Positions 32,450-41,540 are shown, numbered from the stretch's first letter. The stretch is 64,000 nucleotides of DNA from JAXGMV01 sp040768445 (GCA_040768445.1 JAXGMV010000001.1:558001-622000); one strand, 5' to 3'. Notes: generated from the sequence alone by a model not told the origin. Translations and numbers: made by a program.

Positions 32450-32478
32450 TATAATATTTGAGAATGCTTCTCATTCTC
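32450..32478 (+). promoter_or_regulatory. Fur-like operator at the start point of the Fur-family gene
   Basis: TATAAT at 32450-32455 is a likely -10 box (the -35 is weak). GAGAATG-CTTCT-CATTCTC at 32460-32478 is a 7-5-7 inverted repeat that agrees well with the 19-base Fur box. It would sit on the transcription start, so metal-loaded regulator could block its own gene and the ZIP transporter gene behind it. Confidence 0.7.
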
Positions 32479-32500
32479 ATTTAGTGGATCTTAAAATCCT

Positions 32501-32911
32501 ATGCCAGTAAACACCAAACCCACAGTTCGCCTGACGCCCCAACGCCAATGGGTATTTGACTGCATTCGCCAGCAGCCACATCATCTCGATGCCGACAGCA
32601 TCTATCACCTGGCAAAAGATGCCGGTCACACCATCAGTCTGGCAACTATTTACAGGTCACTGGCTTACCTAAAGGACTGCGGGTTAATTGAGGAACATAA
32701 ACTCGGAAAGGATCACAGTCATTTTGAGCCAGCTGAAACCCGTCCACATTATCACTTCACCTGCCAGCAGTGCGGCAGGGTAATTGAATTTGAACTGCCG
32801 GCTGTGCAGCGAGAAGTGCAGAAACTTGCAGGCAAAGAAGGCCACAGCGTTACCAGTATTCAACTGCTTGTCAACGGCATTTGCCATGACTGTAAATTTA
32901 AAAATCGTTAA
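32501..32911 (+). CDS. Fur-family metal-responsive repressor, candidate Zur
   Basis: 136 residues. The winged helix (about 10-85) has RLTPQRQWVFDCIRQQ and HTISLATIYRSLAYLKDCGL. The regulatory metal site spans DHSHFEPAETRPHYHFTC, and the structural zinc Cys pairs are CQQC and CHDC. Fur, Zur and PerR cannot be separated by motif alone. The adjacent ZIP-type transporter gene, 49 bases downstream, favours zinc as the ligand (inference). The Fur-like box in its own promoter implies autoregulation. No ribosome binding site is obvious before the ATG. Confidence 0.9.
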   Translation: MPVNTKPTVRLTPQRQWVFDCIRQQPHHLDADSIYHLAKDAGHTISLATIYRSLAYLKDCGLIEEHKLGKDHSHFEPAETRPHYHFTCQQCGRVIEFELPAVQREVQKLAGKEGHSVTSIQLLVNGICHDCKFKNR

Positions 32912-32960
32912 CTCTAAACTAACAGGTTAACAATACTCATCAAAGCAAGGAACTTATTAA

Positions 32961-33821
32961 ATGGACATTCTTCCGAACATTCAACCAGGTGTATTGCTAA
33001 ACATCGTTCTCCTCAGTCTGATAGCCGGTCTTGGCACAGGTATTGGCGGATTGATCGCTATCATCCGCACGCCCGGTCGGCGCTCATTTGGTTTCCTGAT
33101 GGGACTGACCGCCGGTGTGATGATTACCCTGGCATTCATGGAACTGCTCGCAGAAGCATGGGAGACCGGGGGCTTTATCACAGCAACCATAGGCTTCGCA
33201 TTAGGCGCCGGGTTTATGTTCCTGTTGGATTACCTGGCACCCCACATGCGCTTTGGCGAAGTGGAAGTACGCAATATCAATCCAGATGAGGTTATTACAA
33301 TTGATGATTATGAACCCCAGGGGCGCGGCCGTGGGCACGGCGGGCGGGGACGCGGGAATATTATCACCGACAAAAAATTATATAAAACCGGTATCTTGCT
33401 TGCCATCGGCATCACCATCCACAATATCCCTGAAGGTATCGCTGTCGGCGCCGGCTACCTGCACCAACCTGAGTTTGGTGTCTTCATCGCCATGGCGATC
33501 CTGCTGCACAACATCCCTGAGGGCATCGCCACTGCCTTACCGCTCAACAAGTGCGGTGTCTGCCGCTGGGATGCGTTTAGAGCTGCATTTTTGTCCGGGT
33601 TAGCCGAACCAGTGGGTGCACTGGTTGCCGCCCTATTCCTCACATCCTTCACCGGATTCCTGCCAGCGGCACTGGCATTTGCCGGCGGTGTGATGCTCTT
33701 TATTACGCTCGATGAACTGCTGCCAGCCGCCCGAGAACACGGTCACCAGCACTGGACAGCCCTGGGAATCATTTCTGGTTCTATCTTCGTCCTGCTACTG
33801 TCAGGCATATTTGGTGTCTGA
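32961..33821 (+). CDS. ZIP-family metal transporter
   Basis: 286 residues, eight transmembrane helices. The transport-site helices carry the ZIP signatures HNIPEGIAVGAGY (helix 4) and HNIPEGIATALP (helix 5), which bind zinc or related divalent ions. The loop between helices 3 and 4 contains a short Gly/Arg-rich tract with one His (QGRGRGHGGRGRGN), unusual because ZIP loops are normally His-rich. Direction of transport is not fixed by sequence; most bacterial ZIP proteins import zinc. Co-transcription with the Fur-family regulator points to metal-controlled uptake. AAGGA lies about ten bases before the ATG. Confidence 0.93.
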   Translation: MDILPNIQPGVLLNIVLLSLIAGLGTGIGGLIAIIRTPGRRSFGFLMGLTAGVMITLAFMELLAEAWETGGFITATIGFALGAGFMFLLDYLAPHMRFGEVEVRNINPDEVITIDDYEPQGRGRGHGGRGRGNIITDKKLYKTGILLAIGITIHNIPEGIAVGAGYLHQPEFGVFIAMAILLHNIPEGIATALPLNKCGVCRWDAFRAAFLSGLAEPVGALVAALFLTSFTGFLPAALAFAGGVMLFITLDELLPAAREHGHQHWTALGIISGSIFVLLLSGIFGV

Positions 33822-33857
33822 TACCTGCTTCAACTCCTGATAGCAGAAGGTTAGAAA

Positions 33858-34466
33858 ATGACAGACTTTACAGGGTTTCAAAAGGATAATGAAGCCTGCC
33901 GCTTTCAACGCATCAGGCTGAATGCTGAAGTCATCAAGGATGTCGAGTTCAACGGCTGCACCTTCAGGGGCTGTCATTTTGATGAATCGAGCTTCCACAA
34001 CTGCAAGTTCACAGACTGTACCTTCAGCGACTGCTCATTCAACCTGTGCCAGTTCACCGGTACCACCCTCAACGGCGTGAAGTTTTCCAATTGTCAGCTG
34101 ATGGGTGTGAACTGGTCTGAGATCAGCGCCAGCACATCTCTGCTGGTCAAGCCTCTTGAATTTCAAGCCTGTGTGCTCAACCACGGCACAATGATGGCTG
34201 TCGACCTCAACGGGGCTATACTGGCAGACTGCACCGCCCACCATGTGGATTTCTCAGAGGCATTTATGGCGCATGCCGACTGCCGCGGTACAGATTTCGC
34301 CGGCAGCCGTTTTGCCTCAACTGACCTGGCCGGCGCTGACTTTCGCGGCGCTCACAACTACCAGATCTCCGCCCAGGAGAACAAGCTGAAGAAAACTCGC
34401 TTCTCACTGCCCGAAGCGATGTCACTGCTCTACAGTTTGGATATTGAACTGGATGACAATCCCTGA
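33858..34466 (+). CDS. pentapeptide-repeat protein
   Basis: 202 residues forming a right-handed quadrilateral beta-helix. Five-residue units A(D/N)LxX-type are clear at 28-80 (FNGCTFRGCHFDESSFHNC) and at 110-165 (DFAGSRFASTDLAGADFRGA), broken by a linker around LLVKPLEFQACVLN. The closing helix, KKTRFSLPEAMSLL, is shared by many bacterial members and by the general layout of Qnr/MfpA proteins, which mimic DNA and shield gyrase. Gyrase protection is only one possibility here. The gene starts 36 bases after the ZIP gene, so it may belong to the same transcript. Confidence 0.88.
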   Translation: MTDFTGFQKDNEACRFQRIRLNAEVIKDVEFNGCTFRGCHFDESSFHNCKFTDCTFSDCSFNLCQFTGTTLNGVKFSNCQLMGVNWSEISASTSLLVKPLEFQACVLNHGTMMAVDLNGAILADCTAHHVDFSEAFMAHADCRGTDFAGSRFASTDLAGADFRGAHNYQISAQENKLKKTRFSLPEAMSLLYSLDIELDDNP

Positions 34467-34508
34467 GTAAGTTCCTCCTGGCTAACCCTTTCTATCCTTA
34501 GAACCATG

Positions 34509-35771
34509 TCAGGCATTTACCTCACCTAAGCCTTTAAACATCATAAAAGCTGCCACACCAGCAGCCATCACCAGTAACCCACTGATTAGAAACACGCTGC
34601 GCGAGCCGATAACATCCGCCAGAACGCCGGCATATGCCATTGACAGCAGTGTGGCGGTGGTCACCAGTGCGCTGTACGAGGCGCTGATGCGCCCGCGCAG
34701 GTCATCGCTGACGTAGGTCTGCTGGATGGTCTGTATGGAAGAAGAAACCGGGGGTATAAACAGGCAGGAAAGAAACATGATCAGCATCACATACCAGACG
34801 CTGTTTGAAAACACAGTCAGCCCCATAAAGGCGCCGAAGCCCAGCAGCCCGATTGGTAGCATGGACGTTGGGCGAATGTGGGCAAACAAGCCCACGATCA
34901 AGCCGCCGCTGATGACTGTTGCCGCTGTTTCGCTCAGGTTCACCGCACCCATCCATGAGCTGGGCATCTGCAGGTCGTTTACCAGCAAAGGCACCAGCAG
35001 TACATTGATAGCGCCAACACCCAGCATCGTCAGGGCATTGGCGGTGAGTGTGCCGCTAAGTACTTTGCTGGAGAAGATCGCCTTCAACCCGGCAGTCAAA
35101 TTGTCCCAGATTTCGTGAAAATTTGGCATGCTGCTGACCTGCTGCGGTTTGTAGGCATCGTTAATCCGTGAATGCAGCAGCGCTGCAGCCAAAAATGTAC
35201 AGGCATTGACCACAAATGCCACCCAAAAGTACCTGTTGCCGCTCAACAGAACTCCGGCGGCGCTGCTGCCGATCAACATAAACAATGTCTGGCCGGTCTG
35301 TGATAAGGAGTTAGCTGAAAGCAGCTGGTGACGCGGCACAATGTCCGGCAGCAAGGCTGTGCGGGCCGGGATAAAAAAGGTGCCGATGGAAGCCTGAATG
35401 AAGGCCAGCACGTACATCAGCCACATCCGTTCCGGGTTGAGTGCCAGGATGAACAGCGGGGCAATAAACCCGCGTAGCAGGTTGGCCGCTATCATGATCT
35501 TCTTGCGGTCAAACCGGTCGACGTATACACCGGAGACCAGTCCGAGTACCAGCCGCGGCAGCGCCATGGCAATGCTGATACCGGCTATGGCACGCGTTGA
35601 GCCGGTGAGATAGTTCACCATCAGCAGCATTGCCAGGTTAGCCATGGCATCGCCCAGGTCGGCAACCACCTGGCCTGAAAGCAGGAAACGAAAGTCGCGG
35701 TTCTTCAACAAATCGCCCAGTCGGGCAGGATGGTTATGTGATTCACTCTGTGGTGTCAGTATGTCAGTCAT
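34509..35771 (-). CDS. MFS exporter, MFS_3/EntS-like
   Basis: 420 residues, about twelve transmembrane helices in two halves. The N-terminus LKNRDFRFLLSGQVVADLGD and the helix 2-3 loop GVYVDRFDRKKIMIAANLLR are hallmarks of the enterobactin-exporter-like subgroup (drug or siderophore efflux). The regulator gene upstream ends 32 bases before it on the same strand, so both share one promoter. A drug or metabolite export role under control of that regulator is the simplest reading. Confidence 0.9.
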   Translation of the reverse strand: MTDILTPQSESHNHPARLGDLLKNRDFRFLLSGQVVADLGDAMANLAMLLMVNYLTGSTRAIAGISIAMALPRLVLGLVSGVYVDRFDRKKIMIAANLLRGFIAPLFILALNPERMWLMYVLAFIQASIGTFFIPARTALLPDIVPRHQLLSANSLSQTGQTLFMLIGSSAAGVLLSGNRYFWVAFVVNACTFLAAALLHSRINDAYKPQQVSSMPNFHEIWDNLTAGLKAIFSSKVLSGTLTANALTMLGVGAINVLLVPLLVNDLQMPSSWMGAVNLSETAATVISGGLIVGLFAHIRPTSMLPIGLLGFGAFMGLTVFSNSVWYVMLIMFLSCLFIPPVSSSIQTIQQTYVSDDLRGRISASYSALVTTATLLSMAYAGVLADVIGSRSVFLISGLLVMAAGVAAFMMFKGLGEVNA

Positions 35772-35803
35772 GGTGACGTGTCCGTTGCGCTGAAATAGCA
35801 GGG

Positions 35804-36391
35804 TTATTGTTTGGGTTGGTAGACCAGATGCAGTACCTGGTAAGCCTGGCGCGGCTCACCCTCTCCGCCTGACCGCTCCAGCACGGAGTATTCAGTAGTC
35901 AGCGCAGAGAGGCGCTCCATCAACTCACAGGCTTCATTCTCAGTCAGGTTCAGGCTGTGCTTGCTGATGCGTAAGTCCAGGTCATTCAGCAGTTTCTCGT
36001 CCTCAACAGCCTCAGACGGCTTGAGCGAGTCCCACAGGTCGCCCAGTGCGGCGTTGATCACACCGGAGATGACACCAGCCGGCATGTCAGCCGCTGTGCC
36101 GCTGGATTCCTGGTTTATGATCAACCTGCGCGCGGCTGCCAGATATGATTTTTCAACGATGCCGGACACCAGCCGGGTCTCAGCCACCTGCAACAGACCA
36201 GCCGATTCCATCAGGTTGATGTGGTAGTACAGTCGGGAGGGCGGCATACCCAGTGTCTCAGCCAGCATCTTGACCGTGCACACTTCGCCTGCCATGCTGT
36301 AACTGCGCACCAGGTCATAAAGTTTCAAACGCAGTTCATCAGCCAGCACTTTCAGGGTATTAATATCTGAGATAAGCAGGGTGTCATCCAT
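35804..36391 (-). CDS. winged-helix transcriptional regulator (ArsR/HTH_20-like)
   Basis: 195 residues. The N-terminal winged helix (about 8-85) has LKVLADELRLKLYDLVRS, VKMLAETLGMPPSRLYYHIN and ESAGLLQVAETRLVSGIVEK, typical of the HTH_20/ArsR-like group. The C-terminal half is helical and probably mediates dimerisation or ligand binding. AAGGAA is seven bases before the ATG, and a strong promoter lies at 36438-36465. An AT-rich imperfect dyad between the promoter and the ATG could be its own operator. It precedes the MFS exporter in one operon, a common self-regulated efflux arrangement. Confidence 0.88.
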   Translation of the reverse strand: MDDTLLISDINTLKVLADELRLKLYDLVRSYSMAGEVCTVKMLAETLGMPPSRLYYHINLMESAGLLQVAETRLVSGIVEKSYLAAARRLIINQESSGTAADMPAGVISGVINAALGDLWDSLKPSEAVEDEKLLNDLDLRISKHSLNLTENEACELMERLSALTTEYSVLERSGGEGEPRQAYQVLHLVYQPKQ

Positions 36392-36437
36392 GTTTGAATT
36401 CCTTTTATCATTCTAATTTATTTAAATGATTAAATTT

Positions 36438-36465
36438 ATTATAGATGTATTTTAACCCGTGTCAA
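36438..36465 (-). promoter_or_regulatory. promoter of the regulator-MFS operon
   Basis: On the minus strand, TTGACA (36465-36460), a 16-base spacer and TATAAT (36443-36438). The transcript would start near 36431 with a 40-base AT-rich leader. Confidence 0.8.
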
Positions 36466-36524
36466 GACCCCCATATCGTACATTGCTAGATTAACAAATT
36501 GTAACCAACAGCCTGTACCAATTT

Positions 36525-36533
36525 TGTTATAAT
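36525..36533 (+). promoter_or_regulatory. extended -10 promoter of the GldA-type ABC operon
   Basis: TGTTATAAT fits the extended -10 pattern TGnTATAAT, with no good -35 box. It gives a leader of about 120 bases before the GTG at 36659. Confidence 0.55.
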
Positions 36534-36658
36534 CTTGGCGGTGATCGGGATTATGATGTCCTCAATTCTCTTTAATTCCGCCCATTATGGTAATGACCCC
36601 ATTACTGGCAGCCTGCATTTGCATGCTGCTGGTACATTTCTAAAGGAGGTAAGAAGAC

Positions 36659-37579
36659 GTGATTGAATTAACTGACGTATCCAAAGCCTATGGATCAGTG
36701 CAGGCGTTGAGCGGCGCCAGCCTCAATGTCGCCGCCGGAGAAATCGTCGGACTTCTCGGTCCAAACGGCGCCGGCAAGACGACCATGATCAAGATCCTGA
36801 CCGGCTACCTGCAGCCCGACAGCGGCACTGTTAGAGTGGACGGTCTCGATGTGCTCAACCAGCGCCAGCAGGCACAGAGCAAAATCGGCTACCTGCCTGA
36901 GAATGCACCGCTCTACCCAGAGCTGTCGGTGCAGAACTACCTGCAGATGATCGCCCGCCTGCGTAACGTACCGGAAGCAGACCAGGTAGCTTTCATCTCC
37001 GATGCCGTACTGGCAGTTGGCCTTGAAGGGCATCTCACCCGCCCCATCGGCACCCTCTCCAAGGGTTTCCGTCAGCGTCTCGGGTTGGCGCAGGCCATCC
37101 TGCACAAGCCCAGGCTGTTGATCCTGGATGAGCCCACCGTCGGCCTCGACCCGACACAGATCGTCGAGATCCGTAACCTGATCCGTGAGCTTGCCAAATC
37201 CAGCACCGTGCTGTTCTCCACCCACATCCTGCCCGAGGTTGAGATGCTGTGCGACCGCGTGGTCATTCTCATCAATGGAGAAATCAAGGCAGATTCCCGC
37301 TTGACTGAGTTGGAGCAAACCACCAACGCCGTGCTTGTGCTGTCTGACACCGTGCCGGACATTCACAACAGCCTGATGCAGGTGCCCGGTGTACAGCGCG
37401 TGGAAGCCTTTGATACGCGCGATGGTTTGCCTGCTTACCGTATCTTTGGCAGTCCGGACGTGGATATCAACCCGCTCATCTTCAACCTTGCTGCTCAACA
37501 CGACTGGCCGGTGCGCGAGTTGAAGAGCGATGTTCGTTTGCTCGAAGCGGTCTTCACCGAACTCACCACGGCTGCATAA
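36659..37579 (+). CDS. ABC transporter ATP-binding protein, GldA-like
   Basis: 306 residues. The GTG start has AAAGGAGG (36643-36650) at good distance. Walker A is GPNGAGKTT, the Q-loop is around YLPENAPLYPELSV, the signature is LSKGFRQRLGLAQ and Walker B is LLILDEPTVGLDP. The C-terminal extension is of the type seen in CcmA/GldA-like exporters. It runs the fused permease encoded ten bases downstream. GldA with GldFG is needed for gliding in Bacteroidota; homologues in other phyla are widespread and their cargo is not established. Confidence 0.93.
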   Translation: MIELTDVSKAYGSVQALSGASLNVAAGEIVGLLGPNGAGKTTMIKILTGYLQPDSGTVRVDGLDVLNQRQQAQSKIGYLPENAPLYPELSVQNYLQMIARLRNVPEADQVAFISDAVLAVGLEGHLTRPIGTLSKGFRQRLGLAQAILHKPRLLILDEPTVGLDPTQIVEIRNLIRELAKSSTVLFSTHILPEVEMLCDRVVILINGEIKADSRLTELEQTTNAVLVLSDTVPDIHNSLMQVPGVQRVEAFDTRDGLPAYRIFGSPDVDINPLIFNLAAQHDWPVRELKSDVRLLEAVFTELTTAA

Positions 37580-37589
37580 GGAGGCTGCA

Positions 37590-40535
37590 ATGAAACAAAT
37601 TCTCGCAATCACACGTAAAGAGCTGGACGGTTATTTTGGGTCGCCGCTGTCGGTCATCTTCATCGGTACCTTCTTAGCCGTCTGCCTGTTTGTATTCTTC
37701 ACCACTGAAACCTTTTTCAGCCGCGGCATTGCTGACATCCGTCCGTTGTTCACCTGGATGCCGCTGCTGCTGATCTTCCTCCTGGCGGCATTGACCATGC
37801 GCCAATGGAGCGAAGAACAGCGCTCCGGCACGCTGGAAGTCCTGCTCACCCTGCCGATCAAGCCCGTACAGCTGGTTCTGGGCAAGTTCCTGGCAGTCAT
37901 GGCGATGATCGTCCTGGCGCTGGTGCTCACCCTGCCCCTCCCGATCACCGTATCGCTGATGGGCAACCTGGACTGGGGTCCAGTATTCGGCGGTTACCTG
38001 GCTGCCATCCTGATGGCATCAGCATACGCCGCCATTGGGTTATTTGTTTCATCCCGTACTGATAACCAGATCGTCTCGCTCATCGTCACCATCCTGCTGG
38101 GCGGCTTCTTCTACCTCGTGGGTACTGGCGGTGTGACCGAATTCTTCGGTGCCGGCATAGGCGAGATCCTGCGCGCTATCGGCACCGGCAGCCGCTTTGA
38201 GAGCATCCAGCGCGGCATCATTGACCTGCGCGACCTGGTCTATTACCTCTCGCTGGCCGGCATCTTCCTGACGCTCAACACGCTCTCATTGGATTCAAAA
38301 CGTTGGAGCATGAAGCAGACCGCCTACCGAACAGCCCGCATCCTCACCTCAGTGCTGGTGATCGCCAACCTGGTACTGGTGAACGTCTGGATGTACCCGC
38401 TCAACCGGCTGCGTGCAGACATCACCCAAAACAAGGATTACTCCATCTCGCAGGTCACCCGCGACTTGCTCGGTGATTTGTCGGAACCCCTGCTGCTGCG
38501 AGCCTACATGAGCAACCGCACCCACCCCCTGCTGGCGCCGTTGATTCCACAGGTGAGTGACATGCTGCGAGAATATGAAATCGCCGGCAATGGCAGCGTG
38601 ACGGCCGAAGCTGTTGACCCAACTGAATTCCCTGAGCTGGAAGCAGAAGCCAACCAGAGCTATGGCATTAAAGCTTCGCCCTTCCAGATCGCCGGGCGTT
38701 ATGAAACCTCGGTTGTCAATGCGTACTTCTCCATCCTGGTGCGCTACGGCGACCAATCCATCGTGTTGAATTACCCTGACCTGATTGAAATCCAATCAAG
38801 CGGCGCGTCCAGCACTGTCAAACTGCGCAATATTGAATATGACCTGACCCGCGCCATCAAGAAGGTAGTTTATGGCTTCCAGAGCATTGATTCCATCCTG
38901 GCGGAGTTGGATTCACCTGCAAAGCTGACCCTGTACGTCACACCTGATTACCTGCCGGAGGATTACACCGCTACCAGTGACCTGGTGCAAACGGTTGCTA
39001 CCGACATCCAGGATCAGTCTGGCGGCAAGTTTATCTTTGAGGTGGTCAACCCCGACGACCCCAACAGCCCCATGAACCGCGATGCCCTTTACGAAACGCT
39101 CGGGCTGCAGCCCTTTGCCCTCTCGCTCTTCTCAAACGAATCATTCTACATGCACCTCCTGCTCAGCAGCAGCGAGAAAGCTGAATTGTTTTATCCCACA
39201 CCGGATATGACCGAAGGTGACATTCGTACGCTTATCGAATCTTCATTAAAGCGCACCTCCACCGGCTTCCTGAAGCAGGTCGGCTTCTGGGGCCCCTCAG
39301 AAGCGGAATTCCAGGATGAATATGGCCAGACCGTGAGACCTGTTGAAACTTATCAAACCATTCGCCAGCAGCTCAGCCAAGAATACTCCCTGTCCGAAGT
39401 GGACCTGACTGGTGGTAGTGTCCCACAGAACATCGACACCCTGATTGTTGTCTCACCACAGGCATTCACTGACGTGGAGTTATACGCGGTGGATCAGTTT
39501 GTGATGCGTGGCGGCTCCTTGATCGTCCTTGCCAACCCCTTCAAGCTGGACGTCGATTATTACCAGGGTGTTCTCAAGTTGACAAAAATTGACAAAGGGC
39601 TCAGCAGCTTATTGGAGAATTATGGCGTCAGGCTCTCAGAACAGTTGGTGATGGACAACCAAAACGCACCTTACCCGACCACCGTACAGCGCAATGTGGG
39701 CGGCACAGTTGTCTCTGAACTGCAGGCCATTGAATATCCCTACTTCCCTGAAATCCAACCCCAGGGTATGAGTAAAGACAGTCCTATCGTTTCCAGCCTG
39801 CCGTACGTTGCACTTAACTGGTCAGCGCCGGTTGAACTGGAAGCAGACAAAACAGCTGCTCTCGAGACCGAAGTGCTGCTCACATCCAGTGCTAACAGCT
39901 GGCTGGTCAGTGATGCTGTCATTCAGCCGGATTTCGAAACTTACCCTGAACTTGGCTTTACTGCCGGAAAATCCCTGGCATCCTACCCGCTGGCAGTCTC
40001 CCTGCAGGGACAATTTGAGAGTTACTTTATTGGCAAAGACCTTCCAGATCTTGAAGCTGTAGCCCGTGCCAAGGAAATGGCACAGTACGGCATACCCACA
40101 CCAGAACCGACAGAGGAAGGCACTGGTGATACTTCGCCAACTGGTCCTGTGACCATGATTGAAAAATCGCCAGCAGATACACGCATCGTGGTTATCGGCA
40201 GTTCAGCCTTTGTCAATGACTATGTCCTGCAGCTGTCATCTTACATGTCTCCCACCAGCTACCTCAACAGCCTGCAGATGGTACAGAACGCCGTGGATTG
40301 GTCAACCGAAGACCTCGACCTGCTGTCCATCCGTGCCAGCGGCTCGACCGTGCGCGTTTTGCGGCAGATGACACCCCAGGAGCAGACCCGCTGGGAGGTA
40401 ATCAATTACATCTTTGCCCTGGCAGCCCTGCTGGTAATCGTCTTCTACTGGCAGCACAGGAAGAAGAACGAGCAGCCCATGCAGCTGGTGAAAACCGGCG
40501 CACCTGTTGAACAAAAACCTGGTGAGCAGGAGTGA
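37590..40535 (+). CDS. fused ABC-2 permease and GldG-like auxiliary protein
   Basis: 981 residues from the ATG at 37590 (AGGAGG just upstream). Residues 1-250 are an ABC-2 permease of the GldF type with six helices (QILAITRKELDGYFGSPLS start; MRQWSEEQRSGTLEVLLTLP motif). A seventh helix at about 265-285 begins the GldG/ABC_transp_aux part, a long outer domain (about 290-920) that ends in a C-terminal helix (about 935-955) and a cytoplasmic tail. In Flavobacterium the two parts are separate genes, gldF and gldG. The DUF4340 gene follows immediately. Cargo unknown. Confidence 0.9.
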   Translation: MKQILAITRKELDGYFGSPLSVIFIGTFLAVCLFVFFTTETFFSRGIADIRPLFTWMPLLLIFLLAALTMRQWSEEQRSGTLEVLLTLPIKPVQLVLGKFLAVMAMIVLALVLTLPLPITVSLMGNLDWGPVFGGYLAAILMASAYAAIGLFVSSRTDNQIVSLIVTILLGGFFYLVGTGGVTEFFGAGIGEILRAIGTGSRFESIQRGIIDLRDLVYYLSLAGIFLTLNTLSLDSKRWSMKQTAYRTARILTSVLVIANLVLVNVWMYPLNRLRADITQNKDYSISQVTRDLLGDLSEPLLLRAYMSNRTHPLLAPLIPQVSDMLREYEIAGNGSVTAEAVDPTEFPELEAEANQSYGIKASPFQIAGRYETSVVNAYFSILVRYGDQSIVLNYPDLIEIQSSGASSTVKLRNIEYDLTRAIKKVVYGFQSIDSILAELDSPAKLTLYVTPDYLPEDYTATSDLVQTVATDIQDQSGGKFIFEVVNPDDPNSPMNRDALYETLGLQPFALSLFSNESFYMHLLLSSSEKAELFYPTPDMTEGDIRTLIESSLKRTSTGFLKQVGFWGPSEAEFQDEYGQTVRPVETYQTIRQQLSQEYSLSEVDLTGGSVPQNIDTLIVVSPQAFTDVELYAVDQFVMRGGSLIVLANPFKLDVDYYQGVLKLTKIDKGLSSLLENYGVRLSEQLVMDNQNAPYPTTVQRNVGGTVVSELQAIEYPYFPEIQPQGMSKDSPIVSSLPYVALNWSAPVELEADKTAALETEVLLTSSANSWLVSDAVIQPDFETYPELGFTAGKSLASYPLAVSLQGQFESYFIGKDLPDLEAVARAKEMAQYGIPTPEPTEEGTGDTSPTGPVTMIEKSPADTRIVVIGSSAFVNDYVLQLSSYMSPTSYLNSLQMVQNAVDWSTEDLDLLSIRASGSTVRVLRQMTPQEQTRWEVINYIFALAALLVIVFYWQHRKKNEQPMQLVKTGAPVEQKPGEQE

Positions 40536-40540
40536 ATATC

Positions 40541-41521
40541 ATGAAATTAAACCGCTTACAACAAATCTTAATCGGCCTGTTGATCGTGCAAATCGCACTG
40601 GGTACAGCCCTGCTGTGGCCGCGTCAGGCAGCTGCCGAAAGCGTTCCCCTGTTGGGAGATGTCACACTCGACAGCATCACTGACCTGGTTATTGCCGATT
40701 CTGCTGACACTTCCCTGGCGTTCCATAAAACCGCTGAAGGCTGGGTGATGCCCGACAACGCAAATTACCCTGCCAAGGAATCCGAAATCACCAAGACGCT
40801 TGAGGAACTGCTGGATACCACCACCGCCCGTCTCGTCACAAAGACAGCAACCAGTCACAGGCCCTTGAAAGTGGCAGAAGATGCCTTTGAACGCAAGCTG
40901 ACCATCAAAACCGCTGACGGAAGCACATACGAGGTACTGGTTGGTACGCTGGCGAGCACTGCAGCAAACCATGTGCGCCTGCTGCCGGGAGACGAGGTGT
41001 ACCTCTCGTCTGAACTGGCCTATTACCGCATCTACACCACCCTCTCCAGCTGGGCTGATACTGCCTATGTATCGGCTGCATCAACCGATGTCACATCGCT
41101 CTCGCTTGAAAACGCAAATGGCATTTTTAAATTCGAACGGTTTGACGAGGCAACCTGGAAGATGGACGGCGTACCTTCAGACCGCGAGTTTAATCAAAAC
41201 AACCTCACCTCGTTGGTGTCACGTTTTACTTCGCTTAGGCTGGAAGAACCTGTTGCCCTGCTGAAGGACGCCAGGCCCGAGTACGGTCTGGATGACCCTC
41301 AGTGCGTGGTCAGTGCCATGACGTCAGGAGACAACCCGCGCACAATCACGATCACCATTGGCGCCATGACTGATGATGAGAAATTTTATTACGCCTCATC
41401 CAACGAATCGGAATACATCGTAAAGGTTACAAAACTGAACGCTGAGACTTTCCTGAATAAGACACTTGAGGATTTCCTGGTACAGCCAACGCCTGTGCCA
41501 ACGTCAACGATACAGCCCTGA
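40541..41521 (+). CDS. DUF4340 membrane-anchored protein
   Basis: 326 residues from the ATG at 40541, which has AGGAG eight bases upstream; a GTG at 40532 overlaps the previous stop. A single N-terminal anchor (about 8-28) precedes an all-outer region with repeated two-strand units typical of DUF4340: GWVMPDNANYPAKESEIT, DGSTYEVLVG, and LDDPQCVVSAMTSGDN. DUF4340 proteins are regularly encoded next to GldG-like ABC auxiliary genes, as here, and are thought to belong to that complex; the molecular role is unknown. A terminator closes the three-gene operon. Confidence 0.88.
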   Translation: MKLNRLQQILIGLLIVQIALGTALLWPRQAAAESVPLLGDVTLDSITDLVIADSADTSLAFHKTAEGWVMPDNANYPAKESEITKTLEELLDTTTARLVTKTATSHRPLKVAEDAFERKLTIKTADGSTYEVLVGTLASTAANHVRLLPGDEVYLSSELAYYRIYTTLSSWADTAYVSAASTDVTSLSLENANGIFKFERFDEATWKMDGVPSDREFNQNNLTSLVSRFTSLRLEEPVALLKDARPEYGLDDPQCVVSAMTSGDNPRTITITIGAMTDDEKFYYASSNESEYIVKVTKLNAETFLNKTLEDFLVQPTPVPTSTIQP

Positions 41522-41540
41522 GAGTGATCTATCACGCCAA

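Noticed and set aside
31771..32454. 227-codon plus-strand frame overlapping the CPBP protease gene
   Set aside because: It is a frame-shifted reading of the protease gene, Arg/His/Gly-rich without membrane pattern, and it runs through the terminator.
36695..37612. 305-codon frame on the minus strand opposite the GldA-like gene
   Set aside because: It is antisense to a gene with complete ABC ATPase motifs. The product is low in hydrophobic pattern and rich in His/Gln/Gly, as shadow frames are.
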